A stretch of 64,000 nt of DNA from Diphasiastrum complanatum (taxonomy: Eukaryota; Streptophyta; Lycopodiopsida; Lycopodiales; Lycopodiaceae), in contig CM055095.1 of NCBI GenBank assembly GCA_029204225.1, positions 50,726,841 through 50,790,840 on the forward strand, given 5' to 3'. Under the pieces are notes generated by a model. It was not told the DNA's origin, ran no database searches, and saw only the letters and a program-made list of their open reading frames with translations. Every line of letters starts with the position of its first letter. Position 1 is the first letter of the stretch. The position numbers were made by a program, and so were the translations under genes. Shown piece after piece: positions 48,601 through 61,137 of the stretch.

Positions 48601-51426
48601 TTAGTCCTAGGTTCCAGCCCCCTTGGAAACCAAGATGAATGACACCCACAAAGCTCGTAATGCCCTCGACATGAAAATACGACATTAAAAAAAAAAAGGT
48701 TTGGGTTTTACGTCGAGGCTTTTCTCCAGTGTAAAATCATTTTTGACATTTTTTCAAAAGGAACAAATGCGCCTCCCCAAGCACAATCCGTGAGTCCTTA
48801 AATTATTTTTTTGACATGCACCTTCCAAGCGTGCATGCAAAAGAAAGGTTAAAAAAATATTTTCATGTTAGAGAAGCTCGGGCTCCTCTACCATTCCGCT
48901 GAGGGAATGGCCTTTGACGGCGACCGGGCCTCTTCACATGCACAATCCGTCCCATGATTGACGTAGGCAGTGGGAGGGGCCCGTGCTCTTTCTTTCTAGC
49001 CCGGGTACGGATTCCTCTTTGCTTGTCATCCTCAGGGTGAGGATTCCTCATTGCTTGTCATCCTCATGCTAATAGTGATCATGCTATAGTTTGGAAATGA
49101 AAGATGAGTAGATGCTTAGAATTTTTTGAATTGTTGACTTAAACCATGTGGCTGATGAGGTGGCATGAGACCCTTGCCACTTAGGGGCAACTCAAGCACA
49201 TTTTTTGGGCCTAGGGACAATGCCTTGCATGTTAAGTTGCCAGGGGTAGCTTAACAAAAATGGACCAATGGGATGGTAAAGATTCATACTGGCACTTGTT
49301 AGCCAAGTTTGAAATTGCGGTTCAACTCACTTGCCAAAGTTCAAAAACTGGTAGCAACTAGTCAAAGGGCAAGGGACTTGCCGCTAGTCTGAAACCACAC
49401 TTAGTCCTAGGTTCAAGCCCGCTTGGAAACCAAGATGTATGACACCCACAAAGCTCATAAAGCCCTCGGCTTGAAAATACGACATTAAAAAGAGAAAGGT
49501 TTGGGTTTTACGTCGGGGCTTTTCTCCAGTGTAAAATCATTTTTGACATTTTTAAAAAAGGAACAAATGCACCTCCCCAAGCGCAAAATGTGAGTCCTTT
49601 AATATATTTTTTTGACATGCACCTTCCAAGCGTGCATGCAAAAGAAAGGTTAAAAAGGCATTTTCATGTTAGGGAAGTTCTGGCTCCTCTACCATTCCGT
49701 TGGCCTTTGACGGCGACCGGGCCTCTTCACATGCACAACTCGTCCCATGATTGACGTAGGTAGTGGGAGGGGCTTATGCTCGTTCTTTCCAGCCCGGGTA
49801 AGGATTCCTCTTTGCTTGTCATCCTCAAGGTGAGGATTCCTCTTTCCTTGTCATCCTCATGCTGATCGCGGTCATGTTATAGTTTGGAAATGAAAGATGA
49901 GTAGATGCTTAGAATTTTTTGAATTGTTGACCCTAAACCATGTGGCTGATGAGGTGGCATGAGACCCTTGCCACTTAGGGGCAACTCAAGCACATTTTTG
50001 GGCCTAGGGACATTCTTGCATGTTAAGTTGCTAGGGGCAGCTTAACAAAAATGGAGATTCAAACTGACACTTGTTAGCCAAGTTTGAAATTGTAGTTCAA
50101 CTCACTTGCCAAAGTTCAAAAACTAGTGGCAAGTAGGCAAAGGGCAAGGGACTTGCCGCGAGTCTGAAACCACACTTAGTCCTAGGTTCAAGCCCCCTTG
50201 GAAACCAAGATTTATGACACCCACAAAGCTCGTAATGCTGTCAGCTTTAAAATATGACATTAAAAAAAAAAGGTTTGGGTTTTACGTTGGGGCTTTTCTC
50301 TAGTATAAAATCATTTTTGACATTTTTTCAAAAGGTCTTGGAACAAACGCACCTCCCCAAGCGCAATCCGTGAGTCCTTTAATTTTTTTTTTTGACATGC
50401 ACCTTCCAAGCGTGCATGCAAAAGAAAGGTTAAAAAGTTGTTTTCATGTTAGGGAAGTTCAGGCTCCTTTACCATTCCATTGAGGGAATGGCCTTTGACG
50501 GCGTCCGGGCCTCATCACATGCACAACCCGTCCCATGATTGACGTAGGCAGTGGGAGGGGCCAATGCTCTTTCTTTCTAGCCTAGGTAAGGACCTCTCTT
50601 TGCTTGTCATCCTCATGCTGATCGCGATCATGTTATAGTTTGGAAATGAAAGATGAATAGATGCTTGGAATTTTTTGCATTGTTGACCCTAACCCATGTG
50701 GTTGATGAGGTGGCATGAGACCCTTGCCACTTAGGGGCAAACCAAGCACATTTTTTGGGCCTAGGGACATTGCCTTGCATGTTAAGTTGCTAGGGGCAGC
50801 TTAACAAGAATGGAGCAGGGGATGGTAGAAATTCAAACTGGCACTTGTTAGCCAAGTTTGAATTGTGGTTCAACTCACTTGCCAAAGTTCAAAAACTGGT
50901 GGCAACCAGGCAAATGGCAAGAGACTTGCCGCTAGTCTGAAACCACACTTAGTCCTAGGTTCAAGCCCCCTTGGAAACCAAGATGTATGACACCCACAGA
51001 GCTCATAATGCCCTCGACTTGAAAATACGACATTAAAAAAAAAAAGGTTTGGGTTTTACGTCGGGGCTTTTTTCCAGTGTAAAATCATTTTTTGACCTTT
51101 TTTTCAAAAGGAACAAATGTGCCTCCCCAAGCGCAATCCGTGAGTCCTTTAATTTTTTTTTTTGACATGCACCTTCCAAGCGTGCATGCAAAAGAAAGGT
51201 TAAAAAGATGTTTTTATCTCAAGGAAATAACAGCTCCTCTACCATTCCGCTGGGAGATGGCCTTTGGCCTCTTTACATGCACAACTTGTCCCATGATTGA
51301 CATAGGCAATGGGAGGGCCCTGACCGGGTGAGGATTCCTCTTTGCATGTCATCCTCATGCTGATCGCGATCATGTTACAATTTGGAAATGAAAGAAGAGT
51401 AGATGCTTAGAATTTTTGAATTGTTG
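48339..51426. repeat. Four-unit tandem array, units of about 730-805 bp
   Basis: Units start at the CCATGTGG motif at about 48339, 49144, 49938 and 50694. Each holds the right two-thirds of the MITE, then GTTTGGGTTTTACGTCG, GACATGCACCTTCCAAGCG and a segment ending GAATTTTTTGAATTGTTG. Units diverge by small indels and substitutions. Only the first has the MITE's left terminus, so the duplication happened after MITE insertion. No coding capacity is evident. Confidence 0.85.
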
Positions 51427-53407
51427 CAATAAGGTGATGATTTGTTGCATATAGGTGATGATGATGCATCATTTGGCAAGGCATTGACAACAAGTCGACC
51501 CGTGGAAGGTAAGGGAGCTTGACACACGAGGGAGTTTGGAAGATCGACTTGGGGGGACGGGATCACGGGATCTTGGGTTGCTGAGCGGCACAAAACGGAA
51601 GGTGAGGGAGCACCCGGGAACCCATTCTTGATGACAAGAATGGAGCTGGGTGAAGCTCGTATGAAGAGGCTCTTAGAGGTAACAACCCCAATGTAATGCC
51701 CATTGCCCAAACCCAGGGTGCAACATGTGAACATGGTGGGCAAGAAACTGCAAAATTCAAACCAATGTGAAAAAGGGTTATTGTATTATAATATAAGTTG
51801 CTATTAGCTATCATGTAATACTATTTACCTATAATCAAAATTGGTCAATGACATCAGCGTATCGACTATCGAAAAAATAAATGTCGGGAGCAGGTCGCTC
51901 TCGTTAATCTAAGCCGTGCGGGCCCAAACATTTTTTAATCAAAGAAAGTAGACAAAGATTTTGACGAACAACCGTGTCTGTTCTGGTATAGCTTCTGTTC
52001 ATTAATTTAACGTTTATTACGAGAACTAAGGCGAAGGACAATAGCTCGCTTCTCACCTGAGCAAATTCCTTTGGAGAGTAGGGAGTGCTCTTAATATGAG
52101 TGGTAATCGCCCAGAATCTGTGAAAGCGACAGTGTTTGTTTCAATTGATTTGATTAGGCTTGTTGCCTCGCACATGTACATTAGATAACAAAAACTCTTT
52201 CAATCAAAGAATCATGAATTAATCCATGTCAATTTACTTAGCATCGTACCGTTTGCCAGGAAGCAAAATCAGATCTGGTCCGAACTGTATTTGTTTCTTC
52301 TATTCACGATGGAAAAGCTTTTTGAAATTTTGCCAGAGATATAATTTTTTATCTTGTATGTCATGTGCTCCTGTCGATCAGGGTCCAGATTCCCGAGTCC
52401 AGGCCTCTGGCTGAAGGAAGCAGCCGTCAATCAACGGGCTCTTTATTGCTGGCGAGATGTTGAAAGAGTAAAACTTGTTGTCAGGTTCTATAAAAAATGC
52501 ATTCAAGAAAAAGAAAACGTTTTATACGAAAAGAGTAACGAGCTCATGAGTCATGAGTCATGACCCTTGACGCACTCTGTGAAGTGTGCTGTAATGTCTA
52601 CCACACAAGTTACAATGTACATCGATGCCATGCTTAAAGAAACATAGAATCTGACGATATCTGTTAATCGGCAGAACTTGGAAGCGAGTTAGATTGCCAC
52701 TTAATGCAAGGCAACATGGCAGCAATGACGTCAATAACAAGCTCAGGTACATGCCAATTAGAATAATATTTTCTGTACCCCTCGAGGCTGGGGCCTGGGC
52801 CCCTTTCATCGGCAGAACTGGAATTCAAAAGTCAAGTGAACGTGGTAACCAGTATGAGGCTCCAGATTTTTAAGAAGTTCTGAGCTGAGATGCTTTGATT
52901 GTTTGCAATGAGCTTCCGATCGTGGAACCTAGTATCAATATGACACTTAAAGCTTACGCATGCTTTTAGTGAGGAAAATTTCCATAACTAAAAACAAAAA
53001 AGTTAAAGATATCCAAAACAGACCGCGAAACTTTTCATATTCCAACTCAAGAGGAAGTCATGTATAATGACGGATGCAGAAGCGTTGTACTTATAAAGCT
53101 AAATTCCTCAACTAATTGATCAGTATGACTGAAAGTCGCATGTATATACTTCAAAGCACTCTTTGTGCCAAATTAATCAGCATCATGATAGAGGAGCTAC
53201 GGCAATTTCGATATTGGAGATGCCATTTCCTAATCCAAAAGCTTTCAGTGTGCATGGCGCATGGATTATGGTACATCATGATCAACAGCTACAAGAAATG
53301 AAATTTCATAAATACAGAAAAATCCGGACATAATTGTCTTTTTCTCTTGCATAACGTACAAAAATATTTGCAAAGAAAAGGCTCTTGTTGTTATCTTGAT
53401 GTTAAAC
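51427..53407. other. Intergenic stretch between tandem array and glutaredoxin gene
   Basis: A 122-codon minus-strand open frame (51743-51375) is Ser/Pro-rich and overlaps the array end; it has no recognised domain and is probably chance. The right end may contain the glutaredoxin 3' UTR. Nothing else is supported. Confidence 0.45.
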
Positions 53408-53782
53408 TTATAACCAAAGCGCTCCAGCTTCCTTTAGCTTAGGTACAAGCGCTCCACTGATATGTGCTGCCATCACTTCTTCCAGACCGCCAATGAGCAT
53501 GCCGCCGATAAAAACAGCAGGCACTGCCTGAGATTGGCCAGTTAGCCTTGACAGAGCGTTCTGAATTTCGACTCCGTCATTCTCTTTATCAAGTTCATAG
53601 ATCACAGGACCAACACCTAGGCTAATTAGCAAGCGCTTGACAACATGGCAGAGACAGCAGGAGCTTACGCTGAATAAAGTAACGGCATTATTGGCCGCAA
53701 GTCTTTGCACTTTTTCCATAGGTGACACTCCACTGCGGCTCATTATTTGAAGATGTTTCCTACATTTAGAAGTACCATTCAT
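53408..53782 (-). CDS. CC-type (class III) glutaredoxin
   Basis: Intronless 124-codon frame on the minus strand. The glutaredoxin active site is SSCCLCHVVKRLL with the CCxC motif of the plant-specific CC type (ROXY-like). The glutathione-binding segment AVPAVFIGGMLIGGLEEVM and the C-terminal end KLKEAGALWL follow. The ALWL end is known in this class to help contact TGA bZIP factors. Such proteins are nuclear/cytosolic regulators linked to flower development, nitrogen signalling and stress. The ATG at 53782 gives a slightly long N-terminus. Internal Met codons (MSRSGV at about 53740 and MEKVQRLA at about 53719) are also possible starts, and the last matches the usual family start best. No breaks are seen, so it is probably functional. 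Confidence 0.9.
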   Translation of the reverse strand: MNGTSKCRKHLQIMSRSGVSPMEKVQRLAANNAVTLFSVSSCCLCHVVKRLLISLGVGPVIYELDKENDGVEIQNALSRLTGQSQAVPAVFIGGMLIGGLEEVMAAHISGALVPKLKEAGALWL

Positions 53783-53851
53783 GACGAAACCTTCGGCACT
53801 TTATTGAAAATCTCTATTCAATGGCTTCAGTACAAATTATTCAAGCTTCGA

Positions 53852-53858
53852 TTTATAG
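53852..53858 (-). promoter_or_regulatory. TATA box of the glutaredoxin gene
   Basis: CTATAAA on the minus strand, in the context AGCTATAAATCG, 70 bases upstream of the first ATG. It would put transcription start about 40 bases before the ATG. Inferred from position and sequence only. Confidence 0.45.
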
Positions 53859-53869
53859 CTGAGATTTCT

Positions 53870-56400
53870 TACGGTGGCAGCAACTCTGTTAGAGCGCTCT
53901 GTTTTCTGCAATACTCAAGAAAGACTAGGCTTGGCCATGCAAGTCACTTCAGCTCGAGTTTTGATCAATTTTTTTTTCTCTGGCTTCCGAACTGCCAAAA
54001 TCAGATTACTGGCAGAATTCAATAGATCTGCTGGTTGATGAAAAGAAACGATCACATTGGCTTACGGATAATACGAAACGTAAGGCTAATGTGGTGACAG
54101 TCGTTATGAGTTACACCAGATTGTCTATTACCAAATAAAGAACGACCTATATATGATGCAGTACCTAGGAGTATGACCGCTTAATGTACTACTAAGCAGT
54201 TCAGAATCGACTTCAGATCACGTCCTGTTCATTCAGACAGCACCGCCGGATCTACCTAAAGGACTGATAACTAGAGGCAAACAACGTTAAAGAGGAACAA
54301 ATACACACCTAAAATCTTCTCAAAAATGTAGATTCGTGATGAATCTTGAAGAACATAGAAGACTGTTCCGGTCTCTCAAGACAAACGCAACTTTATGATT
54401 GCCGGTCTACTGCGCTGTCGCTCTTCAAACAAGAACCTCGCCTACCAAGTTTCCTCACAACCGCACACATTCAAACGGCTTTGGTAGGTAATTCGATCAA
54501 TTTTCACCAACATACGTTTAATAACTATCTCTCATGCCGTTGATGTTCCGATCTACCTATAGCTTTGCAAGATTTCCCGCAACAATCTGTAGCTGTTCTC
54601 AAATCTGTAAAAGCACAAACAAAACGCTTTATCACTATCTTGCCACCAATTTTCCAAAACTAACGCACCACGATCTTGGAAACTGTCACAATTCTAATAT
54701 AGTGTGCAGTCTACGCTCTACAGAGTCTACACTCTCAATCTATTACTATATCCGATTTGTCGCTTCAATGCATGAAAACGTAAAGCCGCGCAATTATAGC
54801 TACAGATAATCTGCTGCGCCCATAACCTGACTCCTGAGAGGAACGAGTGACGATCCAGCCTTACCTCACTCCGATCTTGTGAGCTCATCTTTCTTTTTAT
54901 ATACAACAGTAGGGTAAGCAAGAGGCCTCGGCCATATCAGGATAGTGGGCTCAATTTAGCACTGCTAAGCTCTAATTAGTAACAACAGGATTACGTCGTC
55001 CTCACAGTCATCCTCAGGTGATCAGGTTTTGTCTACCGTGCAATACAAAAGAGTTTGGAGTCACAATCTATCGAGCCATTCATTATCTGCTAAAGGATTT
55101 GCTCATGAGTCAGCACATTTTACATAGTTTAGGTGGGTGATTGCCAATTGGCAAAGAGCCTGCTCCCACAAAGTGTTTGCCTCCACCATAGCTAATGCTC
55201 TTCTCATTAGTATTTGTATATTTTAGTCACCTTGAGGAACTTAACTTTCATGTGCTTCTAAAGTTCAAATGAGACACATTGGAGTGCTAACAACATACAA
55301 TGAATGATGTTTGTCACATAACACAATTAGATAGAATGTATACGAGAACATGTGAATAACTTATTGCCACATCCTCGCACTCACATGTTTGTCACATAAC
55401 ACACTTAGATAAAATGGGTACGAGAACATGCACATAACCTATTGCCACATAACGCACTCAAATAATACCTTTTATGTGCTTGCACTATAATTTGTTACCA
55501 CATGACTTATGACATATACATTCTTTAGATTTCAAACATACATATGGGAAAACACTATCCCCATGGTTTCCCCCCCCCCCCCCCCCGGCTCCCTCAGGCT
55601 CCCAAACTCCTAGGTTGGAAGGCTACTTTCCTTGTCCCCCTTAAAACTAGAATGTGCATTCACTATGTGACAACTATTCATTGGATGTCTACATATACAA
55701 TTTGTTGATCTAAAACAAAAGAGACATCTTAAAAAAAACTTGCCCATAGGCATTATGAAGGGCAAGGCCATGCCACTCTTGGCCTTGTTGGTCCCCCCCA
55801 CCACATTTTTCTTTTTTATAAGAAGTCAAATCAAGTTGATTCATTGGACTCTACTCTATCAAGTCTTAATGGTGGCATATTTGAAGATAAAACAAATAAT
55901 GTCTAAATACCATTTGACTTAATTTTCAATTGGCCAAAAGCTCATACTCCAAATTTTGGCCTTATTTCAATGATTTTTGAGTTTGATCTATTTTTCCCAT
56001 TGCTTACCACCAATTTGCAAGTGCACTTGTAAAGCTAAATGGAAAATTGTAGAATTTTGAAAGCTCAAGTAGCTTGGAGGCAAAAAATAGAAAAGTGGTA
56101 TCTAGATTGAGAAACTACATTAAATTAATGGGTGTGAACAAAAACATGACATCTTTTGAAATGGGAAATGGTGGAAGACCCTTGTTTTTTTAAGCCCTTA
56201 CGATTTTTTGGAATTCAGATAAATTTTGAATCTTCAATTTAAACATTGATTGATTATTAAGTTGTAAGATGCTACATTTTGCGAATATTTAAAATTTAGA
56301 CGGAATGATGCAAAATATTTAAATTTTTTTATTCAAATCGCTAAAAAATAAAAACATTAGTTGTGTGCAATTTTTTAATATGAAATTTTTTATTGAATTC
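53870..56400. other. Intergenic stretch upstream of the glutaredoxin gene
   Basis: No recognised gene. Contains a run of 17 C (55570-55586). A repeated phrase (TTTGTCACATAACACA...TTAGATA) occurs near 55310-55335 and 55388-55415. Regulatory sites for the glutaredoxin gene may lie in the left part, but none is identified. Confidence 0.45.
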
Positions 56401-57159
56401 CTAAGGCATTTCGTCAGAGTGTCTCATTTTTCGCATCTTCACCAACATTCATTTCAGCAAACACTGACGTCACGACTTTATCACGCTCATCTCATGCAAC
56501 TGTGCTAACAGATTTGACAACGACAACAGCCACCCACGATCTCCTATAGATAGCACTTTGTACTTTCTTCATCTGCACACTTGTAAAATTGTGTATATAT
56601 TGTATTCAAGGATGTGTGTAAGATAATAGCATCAGAAGCTTATCAGAGATAGACGAAGTAGATGCCTTGCACATTGTTTCTTTTGTATTGTCAGTAATAG
56701 GTTCGTTTCTTTTACAGATTGAATTAGCTTTGTAGAGCACACGGTTCCGTCCGCTATTGTCTTGTGCTCCACAACATTATTAACATGTAGATTTGCTATA
56801 CTTAATCTGATAACAGCTATATTGTTCTGCGTTCAGATTTGTATCGATATTGCTATGTTTTTTCTTCATTCTGTCTGACTCTCTTGTTGCTCAATTTGGT
56901 AATTTGTTCTTAGCAAATTATTATTTGTCTAGCTGTTCGCGGCTAATAATTTGTCTAGTTGTTCGCGACAAATTATTCTTCTGATGTTTTGTTAATGTTT
57001 GGCTACGTAATCAAATCAACCGTGATTTCTATCACTAACGTTCTGTTCGTTTCTAATAGGCGTAGTCATGCTTAGAAAAAGAGTAATATAGCTCATTCCG
57101 CTGCGCATGAACACTTTTTGTTCCAGTCCCTCTTTTTCCCCAACATGGTATCAGAGCAC
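56400..57159 (+). repeat. Copia LTR (start uncertain) with primer site
   Basis: The LTR end TTTTTCCCCAACA at 57145 abuts TGGTATCAGAGCAC (57146-57159), a standard copia primer site, so the element reads on the plus strand. The left boundary is a guess. The body has a stretch near 56545-56560 (CTATAGATAGCAC) that could be the transcription start region. No gag follows; the leader breaks off near 57500. Confidence 0.6.
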
Positions 57160-58440
57160 AATTTCATAGTCTGATAAGCTTCCACAATACAAGACTCTAC
57201 CAACCGATAGAGTAATTGTCTTCTTGTTTTGTAACTCAGTGCCAAATTTTCATACTTAAGTCACTGCTCAATCACCTCTGCTGAATCACCTTCATCACCA
57301 ACAATACCACTGGCAAGTGATTGAGGCTTCTTACATAATGAAGCAACACAATCCTTCCAGGGGCACAACTTATCCACCTTCTGAAATTCGTTTGGCAAAA
57401 CTGAGATTCCAATTAATCTCATCTCAACACAATTTACTTAACACTTATCTAATTCTACTGCCACAACATGCCCGCCCTTTTGGACATCACATACACTAGT
57501 TGTGCCACTATGACCAAACAAGTCCAAAATCTAATCAGTAGGATGGAAAAACATTTCACTTAATTTATTTACAAGTTGTGGCTTTTGGTATGGACAAGCC
57601 ATAGAACCAATCATTGGATTTTTTAGCTTTTTTGTCACTTTAGGAACGTTGAAATGGTTTTCAAAATCCACGTTTTCTACAATGTTATAGTGCAAAGAAG
57701 TAACCGATGGTGAGATATTTGATTTTACTGTAGAGACGCACACCCCTGGAATTCCACACATTTGGCTTGTACCTACAATTATTCTAGGAAACAATTGCAC
57801 TAACTTGCCTAAATGATTGGATGTGGGGATACTCAACGAAAAGTTCTTTTCTTGTTTGTAAGCTATGAATTCCACCCAAAACAAAAATTTTAGACCGATA
57901 CAATCGATTCCATAGCCATGCATGAATTAGATTGGTTTTAGATTTAGCTTTGCGGAAGCGTATCAGGTGTAGAAATTAGAACATCACAATCGACTCAGAC
58001 TATCAGTCATACAAGACAATTTAATCTATGAATAAGTTTATTTGCAAGCAAAAAAGAATCTGAACATGAATAAAATGAGTATTCAATCATAGTATACACG
58101 ACCTAGATTACTGGGATATTGATTATTTAGTCACAAATAGATACAATCTAAATGTAGTCATAGTCGCGTTCTTCTTGAAACAATACTCTGTGATAACAGA
58201 GAGAAAGAAAAAAATCAATTGCTCTCTGGATGTTTGATTGATCGAATAGACATATTATTGGACTAGTCGATCTCTTTTTGTCTAGTCCACCCGAGCAACT
58301 GATAAGTTGCTGGATATATACACATGGCTAACTAATTAAAAGAATGTTTAATCTGTACTTTACAATTAGGATTAAGGCACTATGTGCTGTTGGCGGTCAC
58401 CCTCGGACATTATCTGATTATGTTAGAGATTCTATTCGGT
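57160..58440. other. Truncated copia leader and unidentified DNA
   Basis: 57160-57500 looks like a copia leader. A 130-codon minus-strand frame (57923-57531) has no motif I recognise. The remainder shows nothing clear. Confidence 0.4.
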
Positions 58441-58715
58441 CAGTTAGAATTGAAGTAGAATCACTGTGCTACTGTATTGTGGGTCCTAGCAGTCGATAAG
58501 GATCAGTTGGCCTCGCCATGAGGCAAGTCGATGGGACACGCGTCCTGCCAACGGCAACCTGGGTCATGCATGGGTTGCCTGAGTGAAGGACTATATGTAC
58601 AGTGTAATTTCATTTTGAGAAATATAGTTGCTATGTGAGATTTGTGTGGAGAGTGTTTTCTGTCTGTGTTACTATATAGCTTGATCTGTGTTCCTGTTCG
58701 AAGCAAATTCTAAGT
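58441..58715 (+). repeat. 5' LTR of copia E
   Basis: Shares GTAGAAT, TGTGGGTCCTA, AGTCGATAAGGATCAGTTG, ACTATATGTACAGTGTAATT and GTTCGAAGCAAATTCTAAGT with the right repeat. The extra segment 58510-58577 is bordered by GTTG on both sides. The exact left end is uncertain. Confidence 0.75.
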
Positions 58716-58833
58716 TGGTATCAGAAGGATTGAAGTTGCAGGTGACAAACGCAAGGAGAAAGATGTACTATGGGATACATTTTCACCAGGAAGCCGATCA
58801 CCCGACAAGAAGCTCCCTAAGTGGTTTGAGAGA

Positions 58834-60447
58834 TTGTTGGAGAGCCGCGACATTGATGACTTTCCAGGATCATCTAGCCAGAGAGAGCTACAAATATCAA
58901 CAAGAGAGAAGACACAACCTGAAAGATATGAAGCAAATTATGCTCTCTTATCTAGCATTATTCAAAGCAAAGAACCTTCGACTTATGGTGAGGCGAAGGA
59001 TGATGACATTTGGGTCAAGGCCATGGGAGAGGAGATGGAGTCAATTGCTAAGCATAGCACATGGGACTTAGTAGAACCTCTAGTTAGCAAGAAACCCATT
59101 GGTTGCAAATGGATGTACAGGACTAAGTACCATGCAGATGGAAGTATAGCCAAGCACAAGGCAAGATTGGTGATCAAAGGGTATGTAGAAAGTAAAGGGA
59201 TCGACTATGAGGAGACCTTTGCGCTAGTATGTAAGTGGAATACTTTACGTCTACTTGTTGCTTTAGCTTCACAATTTGGTTGGCCTTTGCATCAGATAAA
59301 TGTGAAATCTGCTTTTCTAAATGGTGAGCTAGAAGAAGAGGCGTTCATGGATCAACCTGAAGGCTTTGTAGCGAAAGGATAGGAGAATAAAGTATGTCGC
59401 TTGAAGAAAGTGATTTATGGTCTTGAACAGGCACCACATGCATGGTATAGCAGGATTAATGCCTACTTTCATTCAAAGGGGATGGTGAGAACACATTCTG
59501 ATCCAAATCTGTATGTCTTATGCTTTGATGGTATGGTTGCTTTGATTGCTCTTTATGTTGATGACTTGATTATTACGGAAAATAATCAAAAGATGATAGA
59601 CATGATCAAGAAAGACCTCATGGAACAATTCGAGATGATAGATCTCAACCTGATGCATTATTGCCTTGGAGTAGAGGTGTGGCAAAAAGGACACGAAGTG
59701 GGTTTAACACAGGTGAAGTATGTCAAAGAGTTGCTGCACAAGTTTAGATTGCAGGATTGCAAACCAATGAATACTCCTATTGAACCAGGTAAAAAGCTTT
59801 CTAAGCTTGATGAGTCACAGCCACTTGATACTACGCTGTATAGGTAGATAGTAGGGAGCTTGATTTACCTTACCACGACTAGACCAGATATATGCTATGT
59901 TGTTGGTATTGTAAGTCAGTTTATGGAAGCACCCACGGAAACACATTGGAAGCCAGCTAAGCGCATTGCATTATGTCAAAGGAACTTCAGATTATGGCTT
60001 GATTTACAAGAAGCATGAGAGTTTACCTGAGTTGTGTGGCTATGTGGATGCGGATTGGGGAGGTATGATCGTAGATCCACCACAGGGTATGTATTCCAGC
60101 TTTGTGGCAATTGTTTTTCCTGTTCTAGTAAGAAGCAAAGTACAATTGCTCTATCCACCACAGAGGCAGAGTATAAGGCAATGTGTAGTGCAGCACATGA
60201 AGCTATATGGTTGAGACAAATCTTGGAAGAAGTTGGCATGAAGCAGAAAAATCCCACGACTATACATAGCGACAGTCAAAGTGGCATTCAACTAGCAAAG
60301 AATCCAGTGTTCCATGCAAGAACCAAACACATTGAAATTCAGTATCACTTTATACGTGAGAGGCTGCTGAGTCATGAACTTCATGTTGTTCATTGTAGTA
60401 TGGAAGAACAACTAGTTGATATTTTAACTAAGCCACTTGTTAGATAA
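58834..60447 (+). pseudogene. Copia E reverse transcriptase-RNase H
   Basis: RT blocks: CKWMYRTKYHADGSIAKHKA, INVKSAFLNGELEEEAFMD, IYGLEQAPHAWYSRI, LYVDDLIITENN and LMHYCLGVEVWQ. RNase H: CGYVDADWG then, after a frame change, YDRRSTTGYVFQL, ALSTTEAEYKAM, HARTKHIEIQYHF and VDILTKPLVR with a stop at 60445-60447. TAG stops at 59380 and 59845, and frameshifts near 59965 and 60062, make it non-functional. The first 100 bases after the primer site join directly to the region before RT. Confidence 0.88.
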
Positions 60448-60549
60448 AAGTTTGATAAGTTTAGATCAAAGCTTTCTGTACTTAAAGTTTGTTGACTTTA
60501 AAAGCTATGTATATGACTGTATAAAAAGTAGACTCTACTTTAAGAGAGA

Positions 60550-60759
60550 CAGATAGAATTAAAGTAGAATTACTGTGCTATTGTACTGTGGGTCCTATCA
60601 GTCGATAAGGATCAGTTGCCTGAGTGAAGAACTATATGTACAGTGTAATTTCATTTTGATAAATACAGGTGCTATGTGAGATTTGTGTGGAGAGTGTTTT
60701 TTGTCTGTGTTACTGTGTAGCATGATCTGTGTTCTTGTTCGAAGCAAATTCTAAGTCGG
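60550..60759 (+). repeat. 3' LTR of copia E
   Basis: About 210 bp, aligned with 58441-58715 apart from the 68-bp gap. It is followed directly by the LTR of the next, minus-strand element. Confidence 0.75.
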
Positions 60760-60762
60760 TCA

Positions 60763-61130
60763 TGATTCAATGTACTTGTTGATCCACCGATAGTCGGATT
60801 ACGGTCGATTATTAGAGGATGACCGACTAATCGGATGGCTAATTGTTCGAGGATGGCCGAATGATCGAATCTGGTTAGATGGTCCGAGATGGTCAAACTA
60901 TTGAGGATGGCCGAACAATCAAAGATGGACAAATAATCAAGGATGACCGAATAGTCGAAGGTGTCCGAACAATCGAGGAAACACTATCACGGCTTCTTTT
61001 GTATTTCGACAGACTGTCATAAAAAAAACGTATTTTTTGTAGAGTATGCGATTGTACAAGTATTTATAGCAGATAGTGAATGGGTCTAGATTAGTAGAGA
61101 GATAGGGATGGAGAGGATATAAATCCAACA
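60763..61130 (-). repeat. 3' LTR of copia F with an 18-bp minisatellite
   Basis: On the minus strand it starts TGTTGGATTTATATCC at 61130, directly after the polypurine tract AAGGGAGGG, and ends ...TTGAATCA near 60763. TATAAATA (61068-61061) is a likely TATA box about 62 bp into the LTR. Between about 60810 and 60980 an 18-bp unit like CGAGGATGGCCGAACAAT repeats about eight times with variation. Confidence 0.7.
60810..60980. repeat. 18-bp minisatellite in the copia F LTR
   Basis: Consecutive imperfect units of GAGGATGGCCGAACAATC type (variants GATGACCGAATAGTC, GGTGTCCGAACAATC, GATGGTCAAACTATT). It lies downstream of the LTR TATA box, so it would be in the transcribed R/U5 part. Confidence 0.7.
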
Positions 61131-61137
61131 CCCTCCC

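Larger units (their letters stand above)
58441..60759 (+). mobile_element. Copia retrotransposon E, internal deletion derivative
   Basis: Direct repeats 58441-58715 and 60550-60759 flank an internal region holding only RT and RNase H. A primer-like site TGGTATCAGAAG follows the left repeat (58716-58727). Gag, protease and integrase are missing. The left LTR carries about 68 bp absent from the right one. Confidence 0.82.

Noticed and set aside
51375-51814. Two Ser/Pro/Leu-rich minus-strand frames
   Set aside because: They overlap the end of the tandem array and show no domain.
57531-57923. 130-codon minus-strand frame
   Set aside because: No motif, no recognisable promoter and no retroelement similarity; probably chance.
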